From contig JAGWMZ010000021.1 in NCBI GenBank assembly GCA_028871475.1, positions 1 to 64,000 on the forward strand: DNA of 64,000 nucleotides, given 5' to 3'. The DNA is from Sphingomonadales bacterium. GTDB lineage: Bacteria; Pseudomonadota; Alphaproteobacteria; Sphingomonadales; Sphingomonadaceae. Positions within the stretch are counted from its first letter, which is position 1. Each line of letters begins with the position of its first letter. Position numbers and translations under genes: made by a program. The notes under the pieces were generated by a model. The model did no database searches. It had not been told where the DNA came from and saw only the letters and a program-made list of their open reading frames with translations. Shown one piece after another: positions 10,004-18,616 of this stretch.

Positions 10004-11674
10004 TCAGGGTGCCAGGGGGTCGCGCTGCACGCGGAATTCGGACCCGGCTTTCCAGGATGGCCAGTCACGCGATGTGGCCAGCCAGCGCCCCAGCCGATAA
10101 AGCAGGGCGAGATCCTCTATCGTCCCGGAGAAATCCCACGAGGGATCGTATTCATCCCCAGGCTGGTGATAGCGTTCCCGCTCGTAGGCCTCCTCGAAAT
10201 GTCGCCCGGCTTCCCGGCCACCACGGACCAGGTCCAGCCCCGGCCGGAATGCGAGCGCCGGGACGCCCTTCCTCGCGAAGGCGAACTGGTCTCCCCGAAA
10301 GTATTCCCCGTTCTCAAGGTGCGGGTCCGGGGTGAACGTGCGGTGCTGCCTGCGGGCCAGGCGGGCCAGGTCATCCTCGATCGACAGAGCGGTTTCATCG
10401 CCGTCGGAACTCACGTCCCGCGTCCGCCCGTGCAGCGCAGCGATATCCATGTTGATATCGGCCACGGCCTTCGCAATCGGATGGACCGGATTGGCGACAT
10501 AGAACTCGGCGCCAAGCAGGCCCTTTTCCTCGGCCGCGCTCGCCAGGAACACGACCGTGCGCCGGGGCGGTGCCTCCCTGCCATAGGCGCGAGCCAGCTC
10601 GAGCAGTTCGGCGCAGCCCGAGGCATTGTCCGCCGCGCCGTTGAAGATGCGATCGCCCTGTCGATCCGGAGGCCCGATGCCGAGGTGGTCCCAATGTGCC
10701 GAATAGATCACCGTCTCGTCGGGATGGGTCGTGCCGGGGCGCAACCCGATCACGTTGTGTGTCATGACCGTCTGGACGCCGATCCTGTAGGCCACCGAGA
10801 GGCTTGTGCCCGTGAGCGGCACCGGCCGGAAATCGCGGCCTTGCGCCCGACGCTTCTCGGCCCCGATGTCGAGACCGGCTTCATGGAACAGATGTTCAGC
10901 CGCACCGTACCTGATCCAGCCCTCGACGTCGGCATGCCGCGTCGAAGGCTGGTTGGACTTCAGCCCGAACCGTTCCGCGCCATTCGAGTTCCGGACCGTG
11001 TTCCAGCCATAGCCTGCGGCAGCATCCTCGTGGATTACCAGCACGCCAAGGGCGCCATGGCGTGCGGCTTCCTCGAACTTGTAGGTGAAGCGCCCGTAGA
11101 ATGTCATCGCGCGGCCGCCGAAGTCGCCAGATCCTGTCTCGAAGTCGGGATCGTTGACCAAGACGAGCGCGATCTTGCCCCTCAAGTCCATGCCCTTGAA
11201 ATCATCCCAGTTTCGTTCCGACGCCGAGACTCCATAGCCGATGAAGACCAGCGGCGCGTCGGTGATCGCGATGTTCGTCCGACCCGATTGAGTCGGTCGG
11301 ATCGCGATCTCGTCGCCCTGCGTCCAGGCCTCGTGCCCGTCGATGCTCCGGAAACTGATCGCCAACGGGCTATCGAATGCAAAGCGGTCCAGCGGAACGG
11401 CCTGCGTCCAGGCTCTTCCGCCGGGGACGGGATCGCCGCCCGGCTCCAACCCTGCCGCACGCAGGCGGGACGCCAGGTAGTCGATGGTCTTCTCTTCCCC
11501 CGCCGTCGCCGGTGCACGGCCTTCGAACCTATCGGACGAGAGGACTTCGATATCCTCCTTCAGGCGCGTTTCGCTGAATGAGGGTGCCGTGCGGCTGTTC
11601 GCCGCTGTGGCGGCGAGGGCGAGCAGGATACCGGCAACCACATTGGGCGCTCGCCTTGCCCGGTCAGCGCGCCG
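10004..11674 (-). CDS. M28-family zinc metallopeptidase, secreted
   Basis: This is an exported aminopeptidase-like enzyme of about 556 residues. The signal peptide spans VVAGILLALAATAANS. A PA-type insert domain lies near residues 120-250. The two-zinc site reads SAHWDHLG (His, Asp), NGAADNASG (bridging Asp), AAEEKGLLGAEF (catalytic Glu pair), NMDI (Asp) and YHQPGDEY (His). It should trim N-terminal residues from peptides in the periplasm. The ATG at 11674 overlaps the end of the upstream S10 gene by 11 bases, which implies translational coupling. An earlier in-frame ATG (11755) would lack a proper signal peptide. Confidence 0.85.
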   Translation of the reverse strand, partial: RRADRARRAPNVVAGILLALAATAANSRTAPSFSETRLKEDIEVLSSDRFEGRAPATAGEEKTIDYLASRLRAAGLEPGGDPVPGGRAWTQAVPLDRFAFDSPLAISFRSIDGHEAWTQGDEIAIRPTQSGRTNIAITDAPLVFIGYGVSASERNWDDFKGMDLRGKIALVLVNDPDFETGSGDFGGRAMTFYGRFTYKFEEAARHGALGVLVIHEDAAAGYGWNTVRNSNGAERFGLKSNQPSTRHADVEGWIRYGAAEHLFHEAGLDIGAEKRRAQGRDFRPVPLTGTSLSVAYRIGVQTVMTHNVIGLRPGTTHPDETVIYSAHWDHLGIGPPDRQGDRIFNGAADNASGCAELLELARAYGREAPPRRTVVFLASAAEEKGLLGAEFYVANPVHPIAKAVADINMDIAALHGRTRDVSSDGDETALSIEDDLARLARRQHRTFTPDPHLENGEYFRGDQFAFARKGVPALAFRPGLDLVRGGREAGRHFEEAYERERYHQPGDEYDPSWDFSGTIEDLALLYRLGRWLATSRDWPSWKAGSEFRVQRDPLAP

Positions 11675-13286
11675 CATGTTCGGGCACGTTGTCCGAAGCG
11701 TCGATGAACCGGCCGATGTCGGCATGAAGCTCCGCGGCGGCAGCCGGGTTGACATAGACCATGTGCCCGGACTGGTAGTAATGATACTCGATATTGCGCC
11801 GCAAGATGTCCGGGATGAGCAGGTGGTGCATCTCGAACCAGCCTTGGAAATAGGGGGTTACGAGGTCATAGTACCCCCCGGCGACCATGACCTTGAGGTG
11901 CGGGTTGTATTTCATGGCCTGGGCCAGGTCGGGCATCGTGTTGACGCCAGCCCAACCGAGCGCCGGATAGCCTCCGGTCGGATGGTTCCAGTCCCAGTTC
12001 TTGAGGATGTCGGTCACCGGCTTGAACTGCGCGGCATCGCGATAATGCAGTTCCTCGCGAACGTAGGCGTTGAACGCCGAGACATAGGCTGAATCGAAAG
12101 CCGCGGAATCGGGATAGTATTCCGCGCTCTTCGACAGGGGATCGAGGTCAGGCCCGGAATAGCGCGAGTCCAGGCGGCCGGTGGTCAGTCCGTGCGCCTG
12201 TTGCAGTTCCTTCGCGAATTCCGGGCCATCGACCCGCAGGTTCGCCTTGAGGATATAGTCGACCGGCAACCCGGTGAAACCTGCCATCTTCTGCGCCACG
12301 CGACTGCGCGTCGCCGGGTCGATTTCCGATCCACGCAGGAGGGCTGCGGCATAGTCGGTCGCGGCAAATTCCTCGGCTTGTGCAAGGAATGCCTTGAGGT
12401 CCGCCGGTTTCCCCCCGGGAATAAGATCGTGGTACCATGCCGTCGCAGCAAACGTCGGCAACTGCGTCACATAGCCGACCACGCTGTCCGGGTTTGCCCC
12501 CTGCCATTCGGCCAGGAGGTGCAGGTCGAGGAACTGCGACAGGAGGACGATCCCGTTGAAATCGATCTCGTCCTCGGTGGTCAGCTTGTTGACCAGTACC
12601 GCCGTGCGCGGCGTGCCATAGCTTTCCCCGAAAAGGTACTTGGGCGAGTTCCATCGGCTATAGCGGGTCAGGAACGCCTTGATGAACGAGGAAAAGGCGC
12701 TGGCATCGGCGTCGATACCAAGGAACGCCTTCTCCTTGTCCTTGCCGGCAATGCGACTGAACCCGGTGCCGGGCGCATCAACGAACACAAGGTCCGACCG
12801 GTCGAGCAGGCTGTGCTCGTTGTTGACGATCGCGTAGGGCGCGGCGGGTGTGTGGCCGTCCGCTGCAAGCGCGACGCGTCGTGGCCCGAACGCCCCCATG
12901 TGCAACCACAGCGTCGAGGACCCCGGCCCACCGTTGTAGAGAAAGGTGATCGGTCGGTTCTCCGAAGGGGCCCCGTCCTTGAAATAGGCGACATAGAAGA
13001 TCGAGGCTTCCGGGCTGGCTGTCGCATCCGCCGCCGGCTTGCCTGCCGTTTCGGTGTCATCCCAGTCGGCAGCATGGATCACCAGTGTCCCGGCGACCGA
13101 GTGATAGTCGATGCGATGCCCGTCCACGGTGACCGAGCCTGCCCCGGTATCGCTGCGGGACTGGAACAGCCCGGGCACCGGCGTTTCGGATGGAACGGAA
13201 TCATTCCTGGCACCGGCCGGCCCGCTGGCCACCACCAGCGCCATGGCCGCCCCCCGCAACAGGCCTCTCGCACAAGACAATGCCAT
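11664..13286 (-). CDS. S10-family serine carboxypeptidase, secreted
   Basis: This 540-residue exported enzyme should remove C-terminal residues from peptides. Family motifs: the oxyanion-hole block FLYNGGPGSSTLW, nucleophile Ser in FGESYGT, Asp in VAGGYYDLVTP and His in YQSGHMVYV. The signal peptide is short (LLRGAAMALVVASGPAGA). The GGAG site nearly touches the ATG at 13286, and the TTG two codons later has better spacing, so the true start may be that TTG. A palindrome and an AT-rich stretch lie just upstream. It heads the M28 and dehydratase genes. Confidence 0.87.
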   Translation of the reverse strand: MALSCARGLLRGAAMALVVASGPAGARNDSVPSETPVPGLFQSRSDTGAGSVTVDGHRIDYHSVAGTLVIHAADWDDTETAGKPAADATASPEASIFYVAYFKDGAPSENRPITFLYNGGPGSSTLWLHMGAFGPRRVALAADGHTPAAPYAIVNNEHSLLDRSDLVFVDAPGTGFSRIAGKDKEKAFLGIDADASAFSSFIKAFLTRYSRWNSPKYLFGESYGTPRTAVLVNKLTTEDEIDFNGIVLLSQFLDLHLLAEWQGANPDSVVGYVTQLPTFAATAWYHDLIPGGKPADLKAFLAQAEEFAATDYAAALLRGSEIDPATRSRVAQKMAGFTGLPVDYILKANLRVDGPEFAKELQQAHGLTTGRLDSRYSGPDLDPLSKSAEYYPDSAAFDSAYVSAFNAYVREELHYRDAAQFKPVTDILKNWDWNHPTGGYPALGWAGVNTMPDLAQAMKYNPHLKVMVAGGYYDLVTPYFQGWFEMHHLLIPDILRRNIEYHYYQSGHMVYVNPAAAAELHADIGRFIDASDNVPEHAAR

Positions 13287-13327
13287 TCTCCTGAACCTTT
13301 CTTCTCATTGATATTTTTTATTTTTGT

Positions 13328-13347
13328 GTTCCAGAGATGTCCGGAAC
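13328..13347. promoter_or_regulatory. Inverted repeat upstream of S10 gene
   Basis: GTTCC and GGAAC flank an imperfectly symmetric centre. The site touches the stop of the SnoaL-like gene and lies about 40 bases upstream of the S10 start, within AT-rich DNA. It could be an operator or a weak terminator. Confidence 0.35.
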
Positions 13348-13712
13348 TAGGCCTCGACATATTCATGGCCGAGGGCGAGATAGGTCTGGCGGCGATCGAC
13401 GTGCGTCCCGGCGTCAAAGTGCCAGATATCCACGAAGCGCACGGCACGCACGTCGCCCGCGACCCCAGTGCCCGCAAACTGCCCCGTTGCGACTACCGTC
13501 CAGGGATCGACCGACCAGACACGGTCGATCTCGTGGATCCCGCTGATGCGGCGCGTTACGCGGAAAAATTCCGACACCGCATCGATCCCGCGATACGTCG
13601 CGTCGGCACGATCGTAGACGGCGTCCTCGGCGAAGATCGACAGGACCCAGTCGAGATCATCGGCATCGATCCGCCGATAGTACTCACGAATCGTGTCCAG
13701 GAATGCAGGCAT
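13347..13712 (-). CDS. SnoaL/NTF2-like protein
   Basis: This small 121-residue protein has the cone-shaped alpha+beta fold of the NTF2/SnoaL superfamily. The N-terminal helix is IREYYRRIDADDLDWVLSIF, followed by AEDAVYDRADATYRGIDAVSEF and the closing strands AVRFVDIWHFDAG. Members are isomerases, cyclases, dehydratases or ligand binders; the role here cannot be read from sequence. The gene lies one base after the diaminopropionate lyase-like gene, so it is probably in the same operon and acts on the same compound. Confidence 0.75.
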   Translation of the reverse strand: MPAFLDTIREYYRRIDADDLDWVLSIFAEDAVYDRADATYRGIDAVSEFFRVTRRISGIHEIDRVWSVDPWTVVATGQFAGTGVAGDVRAVRFVDIWHFDAGTHVDRRQTYLALGHEYVEA

Positions 13713-13713
13713 T

Positions 13714-14772
13714 TCAACCCACCTCCCCTGCCGGAGCCGGACCTTCGGTTACAATCAGCAGGATTTCGCTGCGGGCATTGAGCCCGAGGTCCCGGGCAAG
13801 GCCCGGGTCGCCGCAGGCCTTCAGCAGGCCGGCAAGGCCCGCAGCACCCGATGGCGTCGTCACCGGGCCAACGTGCCGCACCAATTCCTGGGGCGCCTCG
13901 GCGAGCGCCGCCTCATCGACCGCAAGCGACCGTGCACCATGATCGAGCAGGATGCGCAGCGCCGGCTCCGAAGCCTGGCCGCAGGACAGCATGTCGGCCT
14001 GCGTCAGCAGGTCGCCCGGAACCCGCTGGGCATGACCACTCGCTAGCGCGGCTGCGACGCATGGCGCCGATTCCGGTTCGACGACGACCACCTGTGGCGC
14101 GTGTCCAAGATAACGCGCCGTGCCTGCCGCCACCGCGGCGGCCAGTCCGCCCACCCCGGCCTGGACGAAAGCATGGCTCAGCTTGATGTCGAACCGACCT
14201 TCAATCTGCCCTGCCAGTTCGGCGATCAGGTGCTGGTAGCCTTCGAGGATGTCGGCAGAAACGCGATCCTGGGCGTCCTCGCTGGTATCGGCGATCAGGA
14301 GCCTCCCCGGATACTGCGCGGCCACTTTCGCGGCATCGACGGCGTCATCGTACGTGCCCGGGATGCGGAACAGCCGCGCGCCATAGTTCGCGAGTCGCCG
14401 CGCCCGCGCCTCAGGCACGCCTTCATGCAGGTAGACGTCGGCCCGGGTGCCGGCGAAGGCCGCGGCAGCCGCGACCGCCAGCCCATGGTTGCCATCACTG
14501 GCACAGACAAGCGACCACTCGGCGGTCTGCGCCCTGAACCCGCCCAGGGCCTCGACCGAGGGGGCCCCGGTCGCGCGAGCCAATGCGCGCAGGCTCGCGA
14601 GAATCCCGCCGAGCGACTTGAAGTTGCCGAGTGGCCGCGCGCTCTCGTCCTTGACCAGGATCCGGCGAACATTGCAGCGCCTGGCCAGTTCGGACAGCTC
14701 GAGCAGGGGTGTAGCGACCAGTCCGGGCCAGAGGCCGGACAGCGTGGGCGGCGGGGATGTATCGAGGATCAT
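13714..14772 (-). CDS. Diaminopropionate ammonia-lyase-like PLP enzyme
   Basis: This 352-residue fold-type-II PLP enzyme differs from the dehydratase at 9046. The lysine block LVKDESARPLGNFKSLGG and the loop VCASDGNHGLAVAAAA resemble diaminopropionate ammonia-lyases, as do QAGVGGLAAAVAAG and the closing IVTEGPA. That family splits 2,3-diaminopropionate, D- or L-form, into pyruvate and ammonia. The substrate here is an inference. The gene diverges from the Lrp-family regulator across 85 bp, a typical arrangement for a regulator controlling an amino-acid catabolic operon. Confidence 0.72.
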   Translation of the reverse strand: MILDTSPPPTLSGLWPGLVATPLLELSELARRCNVRRILVKDESARPLGNFKSLGGILASLRALARATGAPSVEALGGFRAQTAEWSLVCASDGNHGLAVAAAAAFAGTRADVYLHEGVPEARARRLANYGARLFRIPGTYDDAVDAAKVAAQYPGRLLIADTSEDAQDRVSADILEGYQHLIAELAGQIEGRFDIKLSHAFVQAGVGGLAAAVAAGTARYLGHAPQVVVVEPESAPCVAAALASGHAQRVPGDLLTQADMLSCGQASEPALRILLDHGARSLAVDEAALAEAPQELVRHVGPVTTPSGAAGLAGLLKACGDPGLARDLGLNARSEILLIVTEGPAPAGEVG

Positions 14773-14827
14773 GGAGCCGCAAGGTATCGGGATCGCTTGC
14801 TGGTTGGCGCCTAATTCATTATTCTGA

Positions 14828-14842
14828 TGCCTGATTCAGGCA
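14828..14842. promoter_or_regulatory. Perfect 7-1-7 palindrome, candidate Lrp-type operator
   Basis: TGCCTGA-T-TCAGGCA lies in the 85-bp divergent region, 16 bases before the regulator's start codon. Its size and position fit an AsnC/Lrp binding site that would autoregulate the regulator and control the divergent lyase gene. Confidence 0.6.
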
Positions 14843-14857
14843 AATGAGACGGCTGCG

Positions 14858-15337
14858 ATGACGAATTCCGTTATTGATCGTTTCGACCGGGCTTTGCTCG
14901 AGCAGGTACAACGCAACAACCTCACCCCAGCGCGCGTGCTGGCCGAAAGGGTCGGCCTCTCTGAAAGTGCGGTGCTGCGGCGGCTGCGGCGGCTGCGTGC
15001 AGAGGGCATCATCGCGGCCGACGTGTCGATCGTCCGGCCCGAAGTACTCGGCCGGCCGCTCACCGTCGTCGTGCTGGTCAAGCTGGCAAGGGAAGGGCGG
15101 ACCCAGATCGAGCGGTTCATTGCCGCCATCGGGCAACGCCCTGAAGTCGTGAACATCTGGTACGTCACCGGCGAAGCCGATTTCGTGCTGGTGGCACAGG
15201 TGCCTGACATGTCCGCCTACGAGGAATTCACCCAGGACATCCTGCTGGCAGATGCAAACGTCGAATCGTTCACGACCATGGTGGCGATGCGTGACTACAC
15301 GCCCGCCACCCATGCCTCACTGATGCGCAAGGCCTGA
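14858..15337 (+). CDS. Lrp/AsnC-family transcriptional regulator
   Basis: This 159-residue DNA-binding regulator has the usual layout: an N-terminal helix-turn-helix (DRALLEQVQRNNLTPARVLA, then ESAVLRRLRRL) and a C-terminal RAM/ACT domain (VVVLVKLAREGR, then EVVNIWYVTGEADFVLVAQV). The GEADFVL segment is the amino-acid sensing turn. It diverges from the diaminopropionate lyase-like gene and its 3' end overlaps the end of the S9 peptidase gene by 21 bases. It is the only regulator in the catabolic cluster and likely responds to an amino acid released by it. Confidence 0.9.
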   Translation: MTNSVIDRFDRALLEQVQRNNLTPARVLAERVGLSESAVLRRLRRLRAEGIIAADVSIVRPEVLGRPLTVVVLVKLAREGRTQIERFIAAIGQRPEVVNIWYVTGEADFVLVAQVPDMSAYEEFTQDILLADANVESFTTMVAMRDYTPATHASLMRKA

Positions 15338-17461
15338 GGCCGCAGGCGTCATCAAGCGCCGGGCGAAAAAGTCGTCGGTGCGTTCGAACAGCGATAGCCA
15401 AGACCTGTCGCGCAGGAGGTCGTGGATTTCGTCGGGCAGGACATAGTGCTCGACATCGACGCCCTGGCGGCGCAGTTCGCGGACCAGTTCGACCGACTGA
15501 TCGAAAGGTACGTTGCGGTCATCATCGGCCGCAGCAACGAGCACGGGTGAACGCCAGGCGCCAATCGTTGCAACGGCCGAAGAATCATAAGCCAGCTGTG
15601 CAGCGCCGGGTCGCGCCCCGACGGCCGAGAGTTCAGGGTGATCGGCCCGCAGGTCGTGGACGCCGGCATAGTCGACACCGGCCGCAAGCAGGTTCGACGC
15701 GCGTGACAGGCCCAGCGCGGTCATCAGCCCGCCATAGCTCGCCCCCCAGCTGCCGATGCGCCTGGGATCAATATCAGGACGGGCCCGAAGGAAGTCGATC
15801 GCGCCCAGGATATCGTTGTATTCGCTCGCCCCATGGCGACCGAACCGCTCGGGAATCCGGAAATCGAGGCCATAGCCGATCCCGCCACGGTAGTTCACCG
15901 AGAGCACGGCATAGCCCTCGTTGGCGAGGTACTGGTTCATCGCATACATCGAGCTGTAGGCGTTCATCGGATGCCAGGCGGGCAGCATCTGGCGGATCGG
16001 GCCACCGTGGAAGAACAGGATCGCCGGGCCCGGCTTGCGCCGCGACGCCGGAGGCAGGAACAGCTGCCCATGGACTGGCAGCCCGTCCGCGGCGCGAAAG
16101 GTCACTGGCACCGGCTCGACGAGCCGGTCATGGGGAAACGAGGCCGGCAGCCATCCAGGCACGAGGTCGGCCAGCCGCCGATCGCCGATAGCCACGGGAT
16201 GCAGGGGCGTGCGCGCGTCGCTTGCCAGCGCGAAGACCTGGCCATTGGAGGCAAGGACCGGATAGTCCTCGATACCGGTGCCGAACGTCAACTGGCGCGG
16301 GGTGCCGGTCGTGATCGGCACCATCGAGACATGCCAGCGGTCGATGTCGGCGGCATTGGACGAATAGACCAGCGTACTGCGATCTGGGCTCGATGCCACG
16401 TTGAAGACCTCGAACCCGCCGCCCGTGGTCAGTTCACGCGCGCTCCCGCCTGTCGCAGGAACAGAATAGAGGTGCAGCCATCCCGTCCGCTCCCACGGGA
16501 AGACGAGCTGGTCTCCCGCGCCCCAGAGCAATTGCGTATCGCTGAGCAAGGGATGGAACAGGCTGCCCCGCCCGTTCGCGGCGGCCCAGACCTGGCGGCC
16601 CATGCCGATTTGTGCGTCGCCGACCCAGATCGACCAGGGCTGGGCAGTGCGGCCTTCCACGGTCTCCTCGTCAGCTCCCGACGGCACGCGAACAAAGGCC
16701 AGCCGCTGTCCGTCGGGTGACCAGGCCGGCGACTGGTCGTCGTCGATACCCGGCTCCATCCAAGTCACCGCCTCCCCTTCGGGTGCCAGCACGCCGACCA
16801 GCGTGTGGTCTGTGCGATGGCTGACGATCGCCAGTCGCGTTCCGTCAGGTGACCAGGTCAGGTCGATGACGTCGCCACGCAAATGCGTGACCTGCCTTGC
16901 CGGCGCGCTGGCATCGAGCGGCGCCAGCCAGACCTGGCCCTTCAGCAGGAAGGCGACCCGCCCGCCGACAGGCGAAGGCCGGGGCAAGTGGCCCGCCCCC
17001 AGCGCGACCGCCGCGCGTCCATCGGCGAAGGCTGCCCATACCTGCTGCTCTGGCGGGCCCGCCAGCAGGCTCAATGGGTTGACCGGCAGTTCGCCGCCTT
17101 CGCCGAGCGTTCCGCCACGGGTAAAGACGACCGCCTTGCTTGCCCCGTCCCATGCAAGCTCGCCAAGGTCGAAGCCGTCATCGCCAGCAAAGCGCGTGAT
17201 GGGCCGGGCGGCATCGCCAACTCCGTCGCCCTTGATCCAGACGTTGCGAACGCCTCGCGCATTCACCACCCAGGCGATGCGCGCGCCTGTCGGAGCCGCG
17301 ACGAGGTCCGAAGGAAACGGCGCGTCCATGACATCGCGGATCGTGAAGTCGTGAACCGGTGCCGCCAAGGCGGGCAGCACGGCAAGGCCAGCCGCCAGCG
17401 CGGTCATCGAGGCGGAGAGCCGGGCCAGTCGGGAACGGGAAGGACAAAGGCACCTGTGCAT
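15317..17461 (-). CDS. S9-family prolyl-oligopeptidase-type peptidase, secreted
   Basis: This 714-residue exported peptidase has an N-terminal signal (SMTALAAGLAVLPALAAP) and a WD40-like propeller with repeated WSPDGTRLAIVS and WSPDGQRLAFVR blades. The C-terminal alpha/beta-hydrolase domain has nucleophile Ser in GSWGASYGG, Asp in AADDDRNVPF and His in DEIHDLL. It should cleave short peptides, possibly dipeptidyl- or acylaminoacyl-type. It lies close behind the YkvI-like membrane protein gene (stop 17465, four bases), so the two are co-transcribed. I found nothing specific to lasso-peptide isopeptidases. Confidence 0.87.
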   Translation of the reverse strand: MHRCLCPSRSRLARLSASMTALAAGLAVLPALAAPVHDFTIRDVMDAPFPSDLVAAPTGARIAWVVNARGVRNVWIKGDGVGDAARPITRFAGDDGFDLGELAWDGASKAVVFTRGGTLGEGGELPVNPLSLLAGPPEQQVWAAFADGRAAVALGAGHLPRPSPVGGRVAFLLKGQVWLAPLDASAPARQVTHLRGDVIDLTWSPDGTRLAIVSHRTDHTLVGVLAPEGEAVTWMEPGIDDDQSPAWSPDGQRLAFVRVPSGADEETVEGRTAQPWSIWVGDAQIGMGRQVWAAANGRGSLFHPLLSDTQLLWGAGDQLVFPWERTGWLHLYSVPATGGSARELTTGGGFEVFNVASSPDRSTLVYSSNAADIDRWHVSMVPITTGTPRQLTFGTGIEDYPVLASNGQVFALASDARTPLHPVAIGDRRLADLVPGWLPASFPHDRLVEPVPVTFRAADGLPVHGQLFLPPASRRKPGPAILFFHGGPIRQMLPAWHPMNAYSSMYAMNQYLANEGYAVLSVNYRGGIGYGLDFRIPERFGRHGASEYNDILGAIDFLRARPDIDPRRIGSWGASYGGLMTALGLSRASNLLAAGVDYAGVHDLRADHPELSAVGARPGAAQLAYDSSAVATIGAWRSPVLVAAADDDRNVPFDQSVELVRELRRQGVDVEHYVLPDEIHDLLRDRSWLSLFERTDDFFARRLMTPAASGLAHQ

Positions 17462-17464
17462 GGA

Positions 17465-18616
17465 TCAATCCTGGGTCTGGGGGATCGCTGGATGGTGTGA
17501 CGCTGTTGCGATGGACCGGTTCCGGCGCAGCATGGCCCATCCGACGGTCAGCAGGGGAAGGACGTAGATGCCGATGAAAACCCAGGCGAGTACGCCATAT
17601 CCCCGGGAAATCAGGGAAACGAGGCCGACACGGTCCGCCAGGAACATCGAGCCCGCAAGCAGGGCAAGTGCAATGGCGGAACGGACCTGCCGCGGCAGTG
17701 GCCGCTCCGTGCGCGCTCGCCAGGAACCTGCTACGCGCTCCACGACGGCGTGGACCAGGCCTGTTCCGCTTTCGAGCAGGGCGGCAAGAATCATCGCCTG
17801 GAACACGACATGAAACACCGGGCTGTCGATCTGCCGCAACAGCACGTCCGATGGCAGGATCGCCCGTGTGATCTGCGGATAGTCACCGATCATGCAGACC
17901 AGGAACAGGAAGGCGGGTGCCATCGCCAGCGGACCGCACAGGAGACCTGCGACCACCGCGTCGCGATCGCTGGTGAAATGCCGTGCAACCGGCAGGATCA
18001 CGACTGCGCCGATGATGTTGTAGCCTGCATAGGTAATGCCGCCGAGCGCCCAGCCACCGCCGATCGGGATATTCTCGGCAAGGCGGGTGCCGATGCGATC
18101 GCCAAAGTGCGTCAGGCAGAGCACAAGGAAGATTGCATATGTCGCATAGAGGAAGATCGAGACGTATTTGAACACGTGCTCGACCAGCGCAGCGCCATGC
18201 GTCACCACCACCGCAATCGCGAGCATCAACAGCACCGATCCGGTCCAGGCCGGCAGGCCGAACGCCTCGTGTCCGATGGCGCTGGCTGCGGCGCCGAACA
18301 CAGCAAGAATCAGGATGATGAAGAGGAAATAGGCGATCTCGAAGGCCGGGCTGAACCGGCCCAGAAGCCGGGCAAAAAAGGCCTGGTAGTCCCGGCTTGC
18401 AGTCATGCGCGCGAACAGGAACGTCAGCATGCAGACCAAACTCCAGATGCCGGTCGCCAGCATCATTCCCAGCAGGCCGCCACTCGGCCCACTCGACAGG
18501 AAGAACTGCGCAAGCTCGCGTCCCGTCGCATAGCCTCCGCCGATGACCACGGCCTTGAACGCAAGGGCCGGCAGGAGGATCCGCTGGAACCAGCTGGCAC
18601 GCGCGGCGACTGCCAT
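17465..18616 (-). CDS. YkvI-like inner-membrane protein (putative transporter)
   Basis: This protein of 383 residues has about ten hydrophobic segments. It starts with FQRILLPALAFKAVVIGGGY and ATGREL, a pattern of the YkvI group of the APC/NSS-like transporter superfamily, with a glycine-rich break in the first helix. Substrates of this group are unknown; amino-acid or peptide uptake would fit the context. The ATG at 18616 shares one base with the stop of the serine hydrolase gene (TGATG), so it is translationally coupled. The frame is open further upstream but out of frame with the real neighbour. Confidence 0.75.
   Translation of the reverse strand: MAVAARASWFQRILLPALAFKAVVIGGGYATGRELAQFFLSSGPSGGLLGMMLATGIWSLVCMLTFLFARMTASRDYQAFFARLLGRFSPAFEIAYFLFIILILAVFGAAASAIGHEAFGLPAWTGSVLLMLAIAVVVTHGAALVEHVFKYVSIFLYATYAIFLVLCLTHFGDRIGTRLAENIPIGGGWALGGITYAGYNIIGAVVILPVARHFTSDRDAVVAGLLCGPLAMAPAFLFLVCMIGDYPQITRAILPSDVLLRQIDSPVFHVVFQAMILAALLESGTGLVHAVVERVAGSWRARTERPLPRQVRSAIALALLAGSMFLADRVGLVSLISRGYGVLAWVFIGIYVLPLLTVGWAMLRRNRSIATASHHPAIPQTQD

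Noticed and set aside
15317..17461. S9 peptidase as a lasso-peptide isopeptidase
   Set aside because: No lasso precursor or maturation genes are nearby and the neighbourhood is amino-acid catabolism; general S9 peptidase is the safer call.
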